From: Streptomyces flaveolus
Lineage (GTDB): Bacteria > Actinomycetota > Actinomycetes > Streptomycetales > Streptomycetaceae
Direction of reading: 5' to 3'
DNA: 64,000 bases
Assembly: GCF_014648815.1 (NCBI RefSeq)
Contig: NZ_BMRV01000001.1
Coordinates: 1 to 64,000 of the forward strand
Positions within the stretch are counted from its first letter, which is position 1. Every line of letters begins with the position of its first letter. The position numbers and the translations under genes were made by a program. Positions 9,346 through 19,032 of the stretch are shown piece by piece. The notes under the pieces were generated by a model. It worked only from the letters and a program-made list of their open reading frames with translations. It was not told the DNA's origin and made no database searches.

Positions 9346-10491
9346 TCAGCGCTCCAGGAACGCGAAGAGCTCTTCCCACTGATCGGTGATGGCCGACGGC
9401 GAGTAGCGCTGCACGTTGGCCCGCGCCTTCTCACCCATCGTGTCCCGCAGCTCGGCGTCCTCCATCAGCCGGCCCAGCTGGCGTGCCAGCTCCGTGGTGT
9501 TGCCGGGCCGGGCGAGGAGGCCGTCCTCCTCGTCCTGGACGATCTGGCGGACGCCGGGGGCGCAGTCGAAGGCGGCGCAGGGCACGCCGCAGGCCATCGC
9601 CTCGAGCAGGGCCAGCGGGAAGCCCTCACCGCGCGAGGACTGCACGAACACCGAGGCCCCGTGCAGCGCGCCCACGACGTCGTCGGTCTGGCCGGCCCAC
9701 TCCACCGACCCGTCCAGGCCGAGCTCCGTGCACTGCCGCTTCAGGGCCTGCTCGTCGGGCCCGGAACCGTAGATGCGCAGCCGCCATCCGGGGTGCTTGG
9801 GCGCTGCCTCGGCCCAGGTGTCGAGCAGCATGTCGATGCCCTTCTGATGACCGAGGCGGCCGATGCTCGCGACCACCTTCTCGGTGCGCCGGGAAGGGAC
9901 CTCGGGCATCATCGGCAGCGGGTTCGGCATGAAGCCCACGTTGTTGAGGCCGCGGCCCACCCACAGGTCGGCGTCCTCCTGGGTCAGCAGGAGCAGCCGG
10001 TCCACGTCCTTGTAGTACTTCTGGACGCGCTGGAAGCGGGAGGAGCCCTTGGAGTACTCGAAGGACTCGTGGCTCATGCCGATGACCGGGTGCCCGGCCG
10101 TGTCGGCGACGGCCACCCACTCCATGGCCCACACCTGGGTCACGACGATCATGGCACCCGGGCGGGCGGCCCGGAAGAGGCGCGACAGCCGCTCGGTCGC
10201 CTCCCGCATGCCCGTCTCGCGGGCGGCCTCCCGGCGCCGGGCCGCGAGGTTGGCCCGGTCCCGGAGGTTGCGGGCCTGCCAGCGGCCGGGCGGACGCTCG
10301 TCGTAGAGCGTCACGGTGGCGAAGGGCGGGTTGTCCCCGAGGTCCATCGGCACCTCGGGCGGGGCGATGCCCACGATGGTCACGCGGTGCCCGCGCTCGG
10401 CGAGCAGCCGGGCCATCAGCGCCTGCCAGCGGGCCACGCCGCCGAGTTCGTTGACCTCGTTGGCCACGAAGATGATGTCGCGCTCTGTCAT
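9346..10491 (-). CDS. Glycosyltransferase family 4
   Basis: A 381-residue GT-B glycosyltransferase. The N-terminal Rossmann half starts DIIFVANEVNELGGVARW, with the glycine loop typical of GT4. The C-terminal half has SIGRLGHQKGID and, near residue 287, the nucleotide-sugar motif EGFPLALLEAMACG. It is the last gene of a three-gene minus-strand group. Its ATG overlaps the end of the upstream gene by 4 bases, with GGGAGAAG as ribosome site. Its neighbours are GT2-TagF fusions, so it probably adds a sugar to the same wall polymer. Donor and acceptor cannot be told from the sequence. Confidence 0.9.
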   Translation of the reverse strand: MTERDIIFVANEVNELGGVARWQALMARLLAERGHRVTIVGIAPPEVPMDLGDNPPFATVTLYDERPPGRWQARNLRDRANLAARRREAARETGMREATERLSRLFRAARPGAMIVVTQVWAMEWVAVADTAGHPVIGMSHESFEYSKGSSRFQRVQKYYKDVDRLLLLTQEDADLWVGRGLNNVGFMPNPLPMMPEVPSRRTEKVVASIGRLGHQKGIDMLLDTWAEAAPKHPGWRLRIYGSGPDEQALKRQCTELGLDGSVEWAGQTDDVVGALHGASVFVQSSRGEGFPLALLEAMACGVPCAAFDCAPGVRQIVQDEEDGLLARPGNTTELARQLGRLMEDAELRDTMGEKARANVQRYSPSAITDQWEELFAFLER

Positions 10492-13364
10492 CGGGCTTCT
10501 CCCTCGGAACCGAAGAAGCGGTCGACGATCCGGGCGGCGGCGTCGCCACGGTCGTACTCACCGTACTGCGTCATGAATTCCTTGATCCGTCCCTCGCAGC
10601 CGGACGCGAGGGCGTCCAGGTCCGACAGCACGTCGAAGAGTTCCTCCGCCGTGCCCGCCAGCGGTCCGGGAGCCTGCTCGGACAGGTCGAAGTAGGTGCC
10701 GCGGCTGTTCTCCACGTACTCGTCCCAGTCGTAGGTGAAGAACACCATCGGCCGCTGGAGCAGGGCGTAGTCGAACATCACCGACGAGTAGTCGGTGATC
10801 AGCACGTCCGACAGGAGCATGACCGGGGTGATGTCCGGCTCCTCGCTGACGTTGATCACCCGGCCGGCGACCGACGGCGGCAGCGTGACGTTGTTGAGGT
10901 AGTGGGTGCGGATCAGCAGGGTGAACCGGTCACCGAAGCGGTCCGCGAACTCCTCGACGTCGAACGGGAACTCGAACTTGCGGACCTTGCCGTTCTGCTG
11001 CGCCCGGAACGTCGGGGCGTAGAGGACGACCGGCAGGTCCCGCCGGATGCCCAGCCGCTCGGCGAGCTCCTCCGCGGCCGGATCGACGGTCGCCGACTCG
11101 CGGGCCCGCACCAGGGCGTCGTTGCGCGGGTAGCCCGTGCGCAGCAGCTTCTCCTCCGGGATCCGGTAGGCCCGGGCCAGCGTCTTCTCGTCGTGCTGTC
11201 CGCGCACCACGAAGTGGTCGAAGCGGTCGATCGCCCGCTGGTAGGCCTGCTGCTCGTGCTCGGGCATGATCCGGTACTGCGGCTCGTCGAAGCCCATGCG
11301 CTTGAGCGCGGAGCCGTGCCAGGTCTGGATGTACGTGGTCTCCGGCCGCTTGCTGAGCTTCAGCGGGAAACCCTGGTTGTCGATCCAGAACTCGGCCTGC
11401 GCCAGCGCCCTGAGATACGGCCACGACCAGCGGCGCACCAGCTCCACGTCCTGCGGGAAACCGGTGGGGCGGCTGCCCGCGTACGACCAGATGGGCTTGA
11501 TCGGCACACCGCGGCGGCGCAGCTCCTCGTAGATGGCGCGCGGGCTGTCGCTGTACTGCTTGCCGAGGTGGCTCTCGAAGACGACGGTGCCCTTGCGCAC
11601 GGGCAGCAGCCGGATCATGCGCTCGAAGGTCTCGATCTTGCGCGCACCGGAGTTGAGGTCCTTGCGCACCGAGGCGACCTTGCGCACCATCTTCTTCGCC
11701 ACCTGGGCGGGCGGGCTCTGCATGTTGCGCTGCACGAGCGTCGACGTGCGCTGCGCGAGCCGCCCGTGCTGGGCCAGCCGGAAGGCGAGGTGCCCGTTGG
11801 CCGAGGCGTGCGGCCGGATGCGGTCGGCCATCATGCGGCCCAGCCGGGGCCGGACGCGGATCTCGCCGGCGCCCTCCAGGTCGGTGCGCCCGACGGTGAG
11901 CCGGCTCGTGGTGCGCTCGCCGTCGACCGTGAGGTGCATGCGCACGTCCCACACGTCGTCGACGAGGCCCACGGGGCGCAGCTTGCTCGCCAGCGGAACC
12001 GTGGCCTGCCAGGTGACGGAGTCCCCGTCGTGGCGCAGCGTCCCCACCGGGAAGCGGAACGACTGCAGGCTCTTGCGGCGGGCGCGGAACTCCAGCTCGC
12101 CCTCCAGACGGGCGTCGGGAGCGATCACGCCGAGCGGGTTGACCAGGGCGCCCGCGAGGGTCACCCCCGCGGGCTGCTCCGCGTACCGGGTCACCGCGTT
12201 GCGCAGGTTGAGACGCTGCACCGGCTTGGCGTGGTAGCCGAGGTCGGTCACGTCGAGCACGGCGCGGCCCATCGGGTCGTCGAGGTGCTCGGCACACCAG
12301 TAGACCCGGCCGTCACGCTCCAGCAGCGGGCTGGAGACCTTGTTCTTGTTGATGAGCGTGTCGATGGCCGGCATGAGGTGTTCCCAGTCCTCCTGCAGCA
12401 GCAGGTAGGCGCAGAGCCGGTGGATCGGGGACAGCTCCGCGTAGGCCTCTTCCGGGAAGTCCTTGATGTACCCGTTGGCCATCTGAGCGAAGTGGTGCCG
12501 GTAGTCGTCGTCCAGGAAGGGCAGGTCCCGGAGGTAGAGGACGAGGTCGTGCTTGAGGAACTTGATGTCCTTGTGCAGCTTCAGCTCGTCGTGACCCTGC
12601 TCGGCGAGGATGCGGTCGATCCTGCGGTGGATCTCCAGCCGGTCGGCGAAGTTGTTGATCTCGTGCCGGCGGTTGCTGATCGACTTCTCTTCGGTCTTCT
12701 CGACGACGTTCCAGTGGTAGACCGTGTTCGGGATCAGGGTGATCCGCGAGGCGGCCAGGTACGCCTGGGCGGAGAAGAGCAGGTCCTCGTAGTGGATGCC
12801 GCGGGGGAACGTCAGGCCGCTGTCGACGAGGAACTCGCGCCGGTAGCACTTGTTCGTCGACAGGGTGTCGAAGACCAGGAGGTCCGGTATCTCCGCGATC
12901 GAGTCGAAGGTGCGGGTCTGCCGGTAGAGCCACTGGTACCACTTGGCCGTCTTGCCCGTCCGGCTGTCGGTGTGGACGCGCAGGCACAGGCCGGACACGA
13001 GGTCGGCGCCGGTGCGCTCGGCGGCGTCCAGCATGTTGCGGCAGGCGTTGACCTCGAGGGTGTCGTCACTGTCGAGGAACATCACGTAGCGGCCGCGGGC
13101 GATGGCTATGCCCTGGTTGCGGGGCTCGCCGCAGCCGCCGCTGTTCTCGGCCAGCTGGATGGCCCGCACCCGGTCCGAGGCGGCCGCCAGCCTCTGCGCG
13201 ACCTCGAAGGAGCCGTCGGTGGAGTGGTCGTCGGCGACGATGACCTCGACGTTCTGCAGGGTTTGGTCGAGGACCGACTGCACAGCTGTCGGAAGACGAT
13301 CCGCGTCGTTGTAGACGATGACGACGACGCTGATGTCGGGCGTTCTGTCGTGACGCTGGGACAC
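10488..13364 (-). CDS. GT2 glycosyltransferase / CDP-glycerol glycerophosphotransferase fusion
   Basis: 958 residues in two enzyme halves. Residues ~10-330 are a GT-A family 2 transferase (SVVVIVYNDADRLP, a DSDDT metal-binding motif, GIHYEDLLF). Residues ~600-950 are a TagF-like CDP-glycerol:poly(glycerophosphate) transferase (TWHGSALKRMGFD, GYPRND, LITDYSSVMFDYALLQRP). The 200-residue link between them is unassigned. Such fusions build teichoic-acid-like or sugar-phosphate wall polymers at the inner membrane face. It starts with GTG after AGAGGTAG. It lies 18 bases after the other fusion gene and overlaps the GT4 gene, so all three should be co-transcribed. Confidence 0.9.
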   Translation of the reverse strand: MSQRHDRTPDISVVVIVYNDADRLPTAVQSVLDQTLQNVEVIVADDHSTDGSFEVAQRLAAASDRVRAIQLAENSGGCGEPRNQGIAIARGRYVMFLDSDDTLEVNACRNMLDAAERTGADLVSGLCLRVHTDSRTGKTAKWYQWLYRQTRTFDSIAEIPDLLVFDTLSTNKCYRREFLVDSGLTFPRGIHYEDLLFSAQAYLAASRITLIPNTVYHWNVVEKTEEKSISNRRHEINNFADRLEIHRRIDRILAEQGHDELKLHKDIKFLKHDLVLYLRDLPFLDDDYRHHFAQMANGYIKDFPEEAYAELSPIHRLCAYLLLQEDWEHLMPAIDTLINKNKVSSPLLERDGRVYWCAEHLDDPMGRAVLDVTDLGYHAKPVQRLNLRNAVTRYAEQPAGVTLAGALVNPLGVIAPDARLEGELEFRARRKSLQSFRFPVGTLRHDGDSVTWQATVPLASKLRPVGLVDDVWDVRMHLTVDGERTTSRLTVGRTDLEGAGEIRVRPRLGRMMADRIRPHASANGHLAFRLAQHGRLAQRTSTLVQRNMQSPPAQVAKKMVRKVASVRKDLNSGARKIETFERMIRLLPVRKGTVVFESHLGKQYSDSPRAIYEELRRRGVPIKPIWSYAGSRPTGFPQDVELVRRWSWPYLRALAQAEFWIDNQGFPLKLSKRPETTYIQTWHGSALKRMGFDEPQYRIMPEHEQQAYQRAIDRFDHFVVRGQHDEKTLARAYRIPEEKLLRTGYPRNDALVRARESATVDPAAEELAERLGIRRDLPVVLYAPTFRAQQNGKVRKFEFPFDVEEFADRFGDRFTLLIRTHYLNNVTLPPSVAGRVINVSEEPDITPVMLLSDVLITDYSSVMFDYALLQRPMVFFTYDWDEYVENSRGTYFDLSEQAPGPLAGTAEELFDVLSDLDALASGCEGRIKEFMTQYGEYDRGDAAARIVDRFFGSEGEAR

Positions 13365-13382
13365 AGCAGCAGCTACCTCTGG

Positions 13383-15629
13383 TTAAAGAACGGATATCGG
13401 GTCGGACGCGACGACGTCCGGGCCGGGTGGCGGAGCGGGCACCCGCTCGTCCAACGGCACGATCGGCGGCAGGTCCGCGAGCGGCTCACCGAGGAAGACG
13501 TGCCGAACGACGCGTTCGGCTGCATGCCCGTCGTCGAAGTCACAGAAACGTTGCCGGAAACGGGCCCGGGCCTCGGTGGCCCGGTCGTCGCGCCACCCCT
13601 CGGAGCAGAGCAGGTCGGTGAGTTCCTCCTGCGTCGTGGCGACGGCGCCCGGAGGCTGCCGCAGCACGTCGAAATAGGTACCGCGGACCACGGAGTAGGT
13701 GTCCCAGTCGTCGGCGAAGACGACGATGGGACGGTCCAGGTTGGCGTAGTCGAACATGGCCGACGAGTAGTCGGTGATCAGGCCGTCGGAGGCGAGGTAC
13801 AGCCGCTCCACCGACGGGTACGCCGACACGTCGACGATCCGCCCGGCGGACTGCAGCTCGGCGAGCCGGGTGGAGCCGCCGTAGAAGTAGTGGCCCCGCA
13901 CCAGCAGCGTGACGTCCGGCCCCAGCCGTTCGGCGAGCCGCTCCAGGTCCAGGCGGGGCACGAACCCGCTCTGGTACTCGCGGTGCGTGGGCGCGTAGAG
14001 GAACGCCGTGGTGCCCGCGCGCAGCCCCAGGTCCTCGCGGGCCGCGCGCACCTCCTCGGCGCCGGCGGTGAGCAGGATGTCGTTGCGCGGGTAGCCGGTC
14101 TCCAGGGTGGTGTACGAGCTGGGGTAGACCCGCTCCCACACGCTGGTCGAGAACCGGTTGGAGCTGATGCTGAAGTCCCAGCGGTCGCAGCGCCTCAGGA
14201 GCTTGGCGAAGTCCATGTTGGTGGACGCCGGGTACTTCTGCTGGTCCAGGCCCATGGTCTTGAGCGGCGTGCCGTGGTGGGTCTGCACATGGATCTGGCC
14301 CTCCCGCTTCACCACCGTGTCCCCGAAGTTCACGTTGTTGACGAGGTACTTGGCGCGGGCCACGGCGGCCCAGTACGCCCGTGAGCCCACGCGTACGTAC
14401 TCCACGCCCTCGGGCACCTGCTTCACCGCATCCGGCCGCACGGCCCACACCCGGCGGACGTGGGGCGCCAGACGGCCCAGTTCGGCGTCGATGGCCGCGG
14501 GGTTGCAGGAGACGCTGCGGCTCCAGTAGGCGGAGAAGACCGCGAGGTTCTCGTCCAGCGGCAGCCGCAGCTGCGACCGGTAGAAGACGTCCATCGCGCC
14601 GCGCTTGGACCGGTTGAGCGTGCGGCGCGTGCGGCTGCGGACGTTCTGCCGGACCCGCAGCGCGGTCAGCGCGCTCGCCATGACCGGGTACGTGTCGCGC
14701 TGCAGCAGCGTGTACTTGTGACGGCGGCGGCCGGCCGGCGGCTCGAAGCCCTCGGGCAGGCGCGCGCGGTAGTCGGCGGCGGCCCGGTGGAAGAACTCCG
14801 CACGGGCGTCGCGCGGCAGCCGGCCCGGGCGCTCCAGGATGGTCAGGTAGTGGTCGACCATCTTGCGGAACAACGGGCCGCGCCACTGGTCGAGTTCCGC
14901 GTGCTCGTCGAGGAAGTCGAAGACGCGCCGGTACTGGTCGAAGACGTCGAAGTGCTTGCGGCTGACCGTCTTGAGGATGTTGCCGCCCTCGCGGCGCTGC
15001 CGGTAGAACACGCAGACCCGGTCCAGTACGGCGATCCGCTCGGCGCTGATCATCGAGCAGAACGTCCAGGGGGCGTCCTCGTAGTACCCGGTCGGGAAGG
15101 TGAACCCCGACCGGGTGACGAAGTCACGCCGGTACGCCTTGTTCCAGACGATCTGCAGCAGATCGAGCAGGTGGGGCCGGTCGGCGAGGGAGAAGGTGTC
15201 GGGGCCGTCGTGCGTGAGCAGGTCCGCCCGCGCGTTGCGGCGGACGCTGCCGTCCCAGTAGGTGCGGGCGTAGTCGTAGACCAGGATCTCGGGATTCCCG
15301 GTGGCCTCGAGCCGGTCCGCGATCGCGGTGAGCGCTCCGTCGGACAGTGTGTCGTCACTGTCCAGGAAGAGCACGTATTCACCCTGGGCCTTGTCCAGTC
15401 CCGCGTTGCGCGCGCGCCCCAGGCCGACATTCTCGGTGAGATGAATCACATGAATGCGGTCGTCCCGTTGTGCGTATTCGTCGAGAATGGCGCCCGATCC
15501 GTCCGGCGAGCAGTCGTCGACCGCGACGATCTCGAAGTCCGTGTAGTCCTGACCCAGCACGGAGTCGAGGCACTCGGGGAGGTACCCCCGCACCTTGTAC
15601 ACGGGAACGACGAGAGAGAGCTTGGGCAT
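13383..15629 (-). CDS. GT2 glycosyltransferase / CDP-glycerol glycerophosphotransferase fusion
   Basis: 748 residues with the same two-domain plan as its neighbour but a shorter linker. A GT2 domain (PKLSLVVPVYKVRGYLPECL, AVDDCSPDGS, DSDDT) occupies residues ~1-230. A TagF domain (HHGTPLKTMGLD, GYPRND, DYSSAMFDYANLDRP, RGTYFD) occupies ~390-720. It is the first gene of the minus-strand group and faces galE across a 330-base divergent gap. The ATG follows GTAAGG. The pair looks like an old duplication with different polymer specificity. Role in wall glycopolymer synthesis is inferred from the family. Confidence 0.9.
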   Translation of the reverse strand: MPKLSLVVPVYKVRGYLPECLDSVLGQDYTDFEIVAVDDCSPDGSGAILDEYAQRDDRIHVIHLTENVGLGRARNAGLDKAQGEYVLFLDSDDTLSDGALTAIADRLEATGNPEILVYDYARTYWDGSVRRNARADLLTHDGPDTFSLADRPHLLDLLQIVWNKAYRRDFVTRSGFTFPTGYYEDAPWTFCSMISAERIAVLDRVCVFYRQRREGGNILKTVSRKHFDVFDQYRRVFDFLDEHAELDQWRGPLFRKMVDHYLTILERPGRLPRDARAEFFHRAAADYRARLPEGFEPPAGRRRHKYTLLQRDTYPVMASALTALRVRQNVRSRTRRTLNRSKRGAMDVFYRSQLRLPLDENLAVFSAYWSRSVSCNPAAIDAELGRLAPHVRRVWAVRPDAVKQVPEGVEYVRVGSRAYWAAVARAKYLVNNVNFGDTVVKREGQIHVQTHHGTPLKTMGLDQQKYPASTNMDFAKLLRRCDRWDFSISSNRFSTSVWERVYPSSYTTLETGYPRNDILLTAGAEEVRAAREDLGLRAGTTAFLYAPTHREYQSGFVPRLDLERLAERLGPDVTLLVRGHYFYGGSTRLAELQSAGRIVDVSAYPSVERLYLASDGLITDYSSAMFDYANLDRPIVVFADDWDTYSVVRGTYFDVLRQPPGAVATTQEELTDLLCSEGWRDDRATEARARFRQRFCDFDDGHAAERVVRHVFLGEPLADLPPIVPLDERVPAPPPGPDVVASDPISVL

Positions 15630-15835
15630 CCTTACAACCTGTTCCGAGACTGGACCACGGGAGCGCGGGCTGGGACCGGAGCGCGCTCCGAGCGTCGGTG
15701 GGCCCGAGCGCGCCGCCGCATCAGCGTAAAGGATTCACATGAAGTTTCCGTGGGCACGGTGGCCGGGCGACGTGGGCCGCCTACCGCGCGGAATGCGGGG
15801 CGGCGGCGGGGTGGTCCGGCCGGTCGGCGTCAGGT

Positions 15836-15865
15836 TTGAACTTCCTCACGTTCGGTTTGTATGCA
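15836..15865 (+). promoter_or_regulatory. Possible galE promoter in the divergent gap 15630-15959
   Basis: TTGAAC at 15836-15841 is followed at 15-18 bases by TTGTAT/TATGCA (15857-15865). The match is only fair. The 330-base gap separates the minus-strand wall-polymer genes from galE and is locally AT-richer towards galE. I found no other clear signal in it. Confidence 0.3.
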
Positions 15866-15959
15866 CCCTTTCCTGGTTTCTGTCCTTTGTGCCCGACTCG
15901 ATTTTCCGTTGCGCACGGACGAGTCTGCATCTCGAGACGGAAATCAGGGAGGCATGAGG

Positions 15960-16931
15960 ATGAGCTGGCTGGTCACGGGCGGAGCCGGATACATCGGTGC
16001 GCATGTGGTGCGTGCCCTGGTCGACGGCGGTGAGAGCGTGGTCGTGTACGACGACCTGTCCACCGGTTGCGCCGACCGGGTGCCCGAGGGGGTACCGCTG
16101 GTGGTCGGCAGCGTGCTGGACGGTCCCCTCCTGGAGGGCGCGATTCGTGACCATGCTGTGACAGGCGTGGTGCACATCGCGGCCAAGAAGCAGGTGGGGG
16201 AGTCGGTGGAGCAGCCGCTCCGCTACTACCGCGAGAACGTCACGGGTCTGCAGACCCTCCTGGAGGCCATGACGGCCTGCGGGGCCGACCGTCTCGTCTT
16301 CTCCTCGTCCGCCGCGGTCTACGGCATGCCGGACGTGGACCTCGTCACGGAGGACACCCCCTGTCTGCCGATGAGCCCCTACGGCGAGACCAAGCTGGTC
16401 GGCGAGTGGCTGATCAACGCCGCCGCCCGGGCCCACGGCATCCGCGCCGCCTCCCTGCGCTACTTCAACGTGGCCGGTGCGGCGGGCCCCGAGTTGGCCG
16501 ACACGGGCGTCTTCAACCTCATCCCCATGGTCTTCGAGCGCCTGGAGGCGGGCGAGGCCCCGCGCGTCTTCGGTGACGACTACGCCACGCCGGACGGCAC
16601 CTGCGTCCGGGACTACATCCATGTCCAGGACATCGCCTCCGCGCACCTCGCGGCGGCCCGGCGCCTGACGGACGCCCCGGAGGGAACTGCGCTCACCCTC
16701 AACATCGGGCGCGGCGAGGGCAGTTCGGTCCGGGAGATGGTGGACCGCATCCTCAAGGTCGCCGGCAAGGAGGACGTCGCCCCGCTGGTGACGGACCGCA
16801 GGCCCGGCGACCCGGCCCGCGTCGTGGCCTCGGCCGACCGTGCCCGCGAGGAACTGGGCTGGTCCGCCCGCCACGGCCTGGACGACATGATCGATTCGGC
16901 CTGGCAGGGCTGGCGCCACCGGAACGGCTGA
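15960..16931 (+). CDS. galE: UDP-glucose 4-epimerase
   Basis: Interconverts UDP-glucose and UDP-galactose. It has 323 residues, the usual length. The NAD-binding motif VTGGAGYIGAH is at the N terminus, SSSAAVYG carries the catalytic serine region, and YGETKLVGEW is the YxxxK motif. ATG 15960 is preferred because GGGAGG lies ~7 bases upstream; an ATG at 15954 is too close to that site. It is divergent from the glycosyltransferase genes and may supply a galactose-type precursor for the wall polymer, which is inference. Confidence 0.92.
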   Translation: MSWLVTGGAGYIGAHVVRALVDGGESVVVYDDLSTGCADRVPEGVPLVVGSVLDGPLLEGAIRDHAVTGVVHIAAKKQVGESVEQPLRYYRENVTGLQTLLEAMTACGADRLVFSSSAAVYGMPDVDLVTEDTPCLPMSPYGETKLVGEWLINAAARAHGIRAASLRYFNVAGAAGPELADTGVFNLIPMVFERLEAGEAPRVFGDDYATPDGTCVRDYIHVQDIASAHLAAARRLTDAPEGTALTLNIGRGEGSSVREMVDRILKVAGKEDVAPLVTDRRPGDPARVVASADRAREELGWSARHGLDDMIDSAWQGWRHRNG

Positions 16932-17156
16932 GCACTCGGGCGCGGTGAGCCCGGCGGTGCCGTGCGCGCCGCGTGCCGGGGCGGGGTGCGGGCGGGGCGA
17001 CCGTTGTCGACCGTGCTTCGGACGTCCGGGAGGCCGAAGGGCCGCGGCGTCCCTGTCCGCAGCCTGGACCGGGCCGCGGTGGGGGAGCCGCTTCGCGTAG
17101 ATTGCCTGGCGAGCGTCCGAAGCGGCGCCCGTAGAGGCGAGAGGGCAGACGGCACA

Positions 17157-18281
17157 GTGGCAGGGGCAAGGAAAGCCGTGGGCGAGGCCCGCAGAATCGT
17201 CGTCAAGGTCGGTTCCTCGTCGCTGACCACAGCGGCGGGCGGCCTGGACGCCGACCGCGTCGATGCGCTCGTGGACGTCCTCGCCAAGGTGCGGGGCGCC
17301 GACAAGGAGGTCGTCCTCGTCTCCTCCGGCGCCATCGCCGCCGGCCTCGCCCCGCTGGGCCTGCGCCGCCGCCCGAGGGACCTGGCCCGGCAGCAGGCCG
17401 CCGCCAGCGTCGGCCAGGGCCTGCTGGTGGCCCGCTACACCGCCTCCTTCGCCCGCTACGGCGTCCGCGTCGGCCAGGTGCTCCTGACGACCGACGACAT
17501 GAGCCGCCGCTCCCAGCACCGCAACGCCTCCCGCACCCTCGACAAGCTCCTCGCGATGGGTGCGTTCCCGATCGTCAACGAGAACGACACCGTCGCCACC
17601 GACGAGATCCGCTTCGGCGACAACGACCGGCTCGCCGCCCTCGTCGCCCACCTGGTCCGCGCCGACCTGCTGGTGCTGCTCTCCGACGTCGACGGCGTCT
17701 ACGACGGCGACCCGAGCAGGCCGGGCACCTCGCGGATAGCGGAGGTGCGGGGCCCGGCCGACCTCGTGGACGTCGAGATCGGCAGCACCGGCAAGGCCGG
17801 GGTCGGCACCGGCGGCATGGTCACCAAGGTCGAGGCGGCCCGGATCGCCGCCGCCGCCGGCATCCCGGTGGTGCTGACCAGCGCCGTCCACGCCGCCGAC
17901 GCCCTGGCCGGCGGGGACACCGGCACCTACTTCCACGCCACCGGCAAGCGCTCCACCGACCGGCTGCTGTGGCTCCAGCACGCCTCCGCCCCGCGCGGCG
18001 CGCTCGTGCTCGACGACGGGGCGGTGAGCGCGGTCGTGCAGGGCCGCAAGTCACTGCTCCCGGCCGGGATCGCCGGCGTCGAGGGCGAGTTCGCCGCGGG
18101 CGACCCCGTGGAACTGCGGGACGGCGAGGGACACGCGGTGGCCCGCGGACTCGTCGGCTTCGACGCCAAGGAGATCCCCCGGCTGATCGGCCGCTCCACC
18201 CGGGAACTGGCGCGCGAGCTGGGACCGGCGTACGAACGCGAGGTCGTACACAGGGACGATCTGGTGATCCTGCACCCGTAA
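17157..18281 (+). CDS. proB: Glutamate 5-kinase
   Basis: First step of proline synthesis (ATP + glutamate to glutamyl 5-phosphate), cytoplasmic. It has 374 residues with an amino-acid kinase domain (RIVVKVGSSSLT, LVSSGAIAAG, NENDTVATDEIRFGDNDRL, LLSDVDGVYDGDP) and a C-terminal PUA domain (~280-370). GTG 17157 follows GAGGCGAGAGGG at a rather long distance; GTG 17178 after AAGGAA is a good alternative. A possible -10 TAGATT lies at 17098. It is separated from proA by one hypothetical gene instead of being directly adjacent. Confidence 0.94.
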   Translation: MAGARKAVGEARRIVVKVGSSSLTTAAGGLDADRVDALVDVLAKVRGADKEVVLVSSGAIAAGLAPLGLRRRPRDLARQQAAASVGQGLLVARYTASFARYGVRVGQVLLTTDDMSRRSQHRNASRTLDKLLAMGAFPIVNENDTVATDEIRFGDNDRLAALVAHLVRADLLVLLSDVDGVYDGDPSRPGTSRIAEVRGPADLVDVEIGSTGKAGVGTGGMVTKVEAARIAAAAGIPVVLTSAVHAADALAGGDTGTYFHATGKRSTDRLLWLQHASAPRGALVLDDGAVSAVVQGRKSLLPAGIAGVEGEFAAGDPVELRDGEGHAVARGLVGFDAKEIPRLIGRSTRELARELGPAYEREVVHRDDLVILHP

Positions 18282-18416
18282 TGGGCCGAAACGTCCCCGA
18301 ATCGGTGGTGGACGTTCCGTAAAACCGGCACAGGATCTCTTGCGGCCTGCTCAACTTTCCTCAGGGACAAGCCCGGCCGACCACCGGGCCCAGCCGTGTG
18401 CGTGAAGGAGGCCGTC

Positions 18417-18932
18417 GTGAGCGGAGTGCGCCCTGGGACGGCGGCGTCCCGCGGTGGTACCGGCTCCCGGGGCGGTACCGGACCGCGCGCCGCCACCGGG
18501 GCCCGCGGCGGCGCCCGTGCGGCCGGTGAGGAACGCGCCCTGACGAGCGTGGCGGCCGGCGACCGGTTCCGGGGCGAGGAACCGGCGCACACCCCGCGCC
18601 TGTGGCACGTCACCCTCAGCGTCTCCGGCGCCCGCGCCCCGCTCCCCGAGGTGCGCCGCGCCCTGGAGCAGCTCGCCCACGACCACCCCTTCCTGCTGAC
18701 CAGCCGGTACGCCGACGACCACGCGGAGATCCGGTACTGGGAGGAGGCCCGCGACCTGCACGACGCCGCCGCCGTAGCGCTGCGCCTGTGGGGCGAGCAC
18801 CGGCAGACCGCGGGACTGCCGCCCTGGGAGATCGTCGGCCTGGAGGTCATCGACCGGTCGACCTACCACCAGCGCATCGCCGCGGGGTACGGACCGGCAC
18901 CGGCCACCCCGGTCGGAGTCCACCCCTTCTAG
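18417..18932 (+). CDS. Conserved hypothetical protein between proB and proA
   Basis: 171 residues; GTG 18417 is set by AAGGAG six bases upstream. The first ~60 residues are Gly/Arg/Thr-rich and look disordered. The rest is a compact domain ([68 protein letters not shown]) that I recall as a conserved actinobacterial protein of unknown function. There are no membrane segments and no cysteines. Its place between proB and proA suggests co-expression, but no role can be given. Confidence 0.75.
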   Translation: MSGVRPGTAASRGGTGSRGGTGPRAATGARGGARAAGEERALTSVAAGDRFRGEEPAHTPRLWHVTLSVSGARAPLPEVRRALEQLAHDHPFLLTSRYADDHAEIRYWEEARDLHDAAAVALRLWGEHRQTAGLPPWEIVGLEVIDRSTYHQRIAAGYGPAPATPVGVHPF

Positions 18933-19032
18933 CGGGCCCCTTCCGGCTCACCCCTTTTGGCCCCGTCCGTCGCATGTCTCGGGGTGTGGGACGACCGGTG
19001 AACGGCCCCGTCCGGCCTACTACGCTTCCCCC

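Noticed and set aside
10902..14384. Long plus-strand open frame over the TagF fusion genes
   Set aside because: Composition is that of an antisense shadow; both minus-strand genes carry complete enzyme motifs.
18290..18316. AACGTCC/GGACGTT hairpin after proB as terminator
   Set aside because: Only seven base pairs with a 13-base loop; too weak to call.
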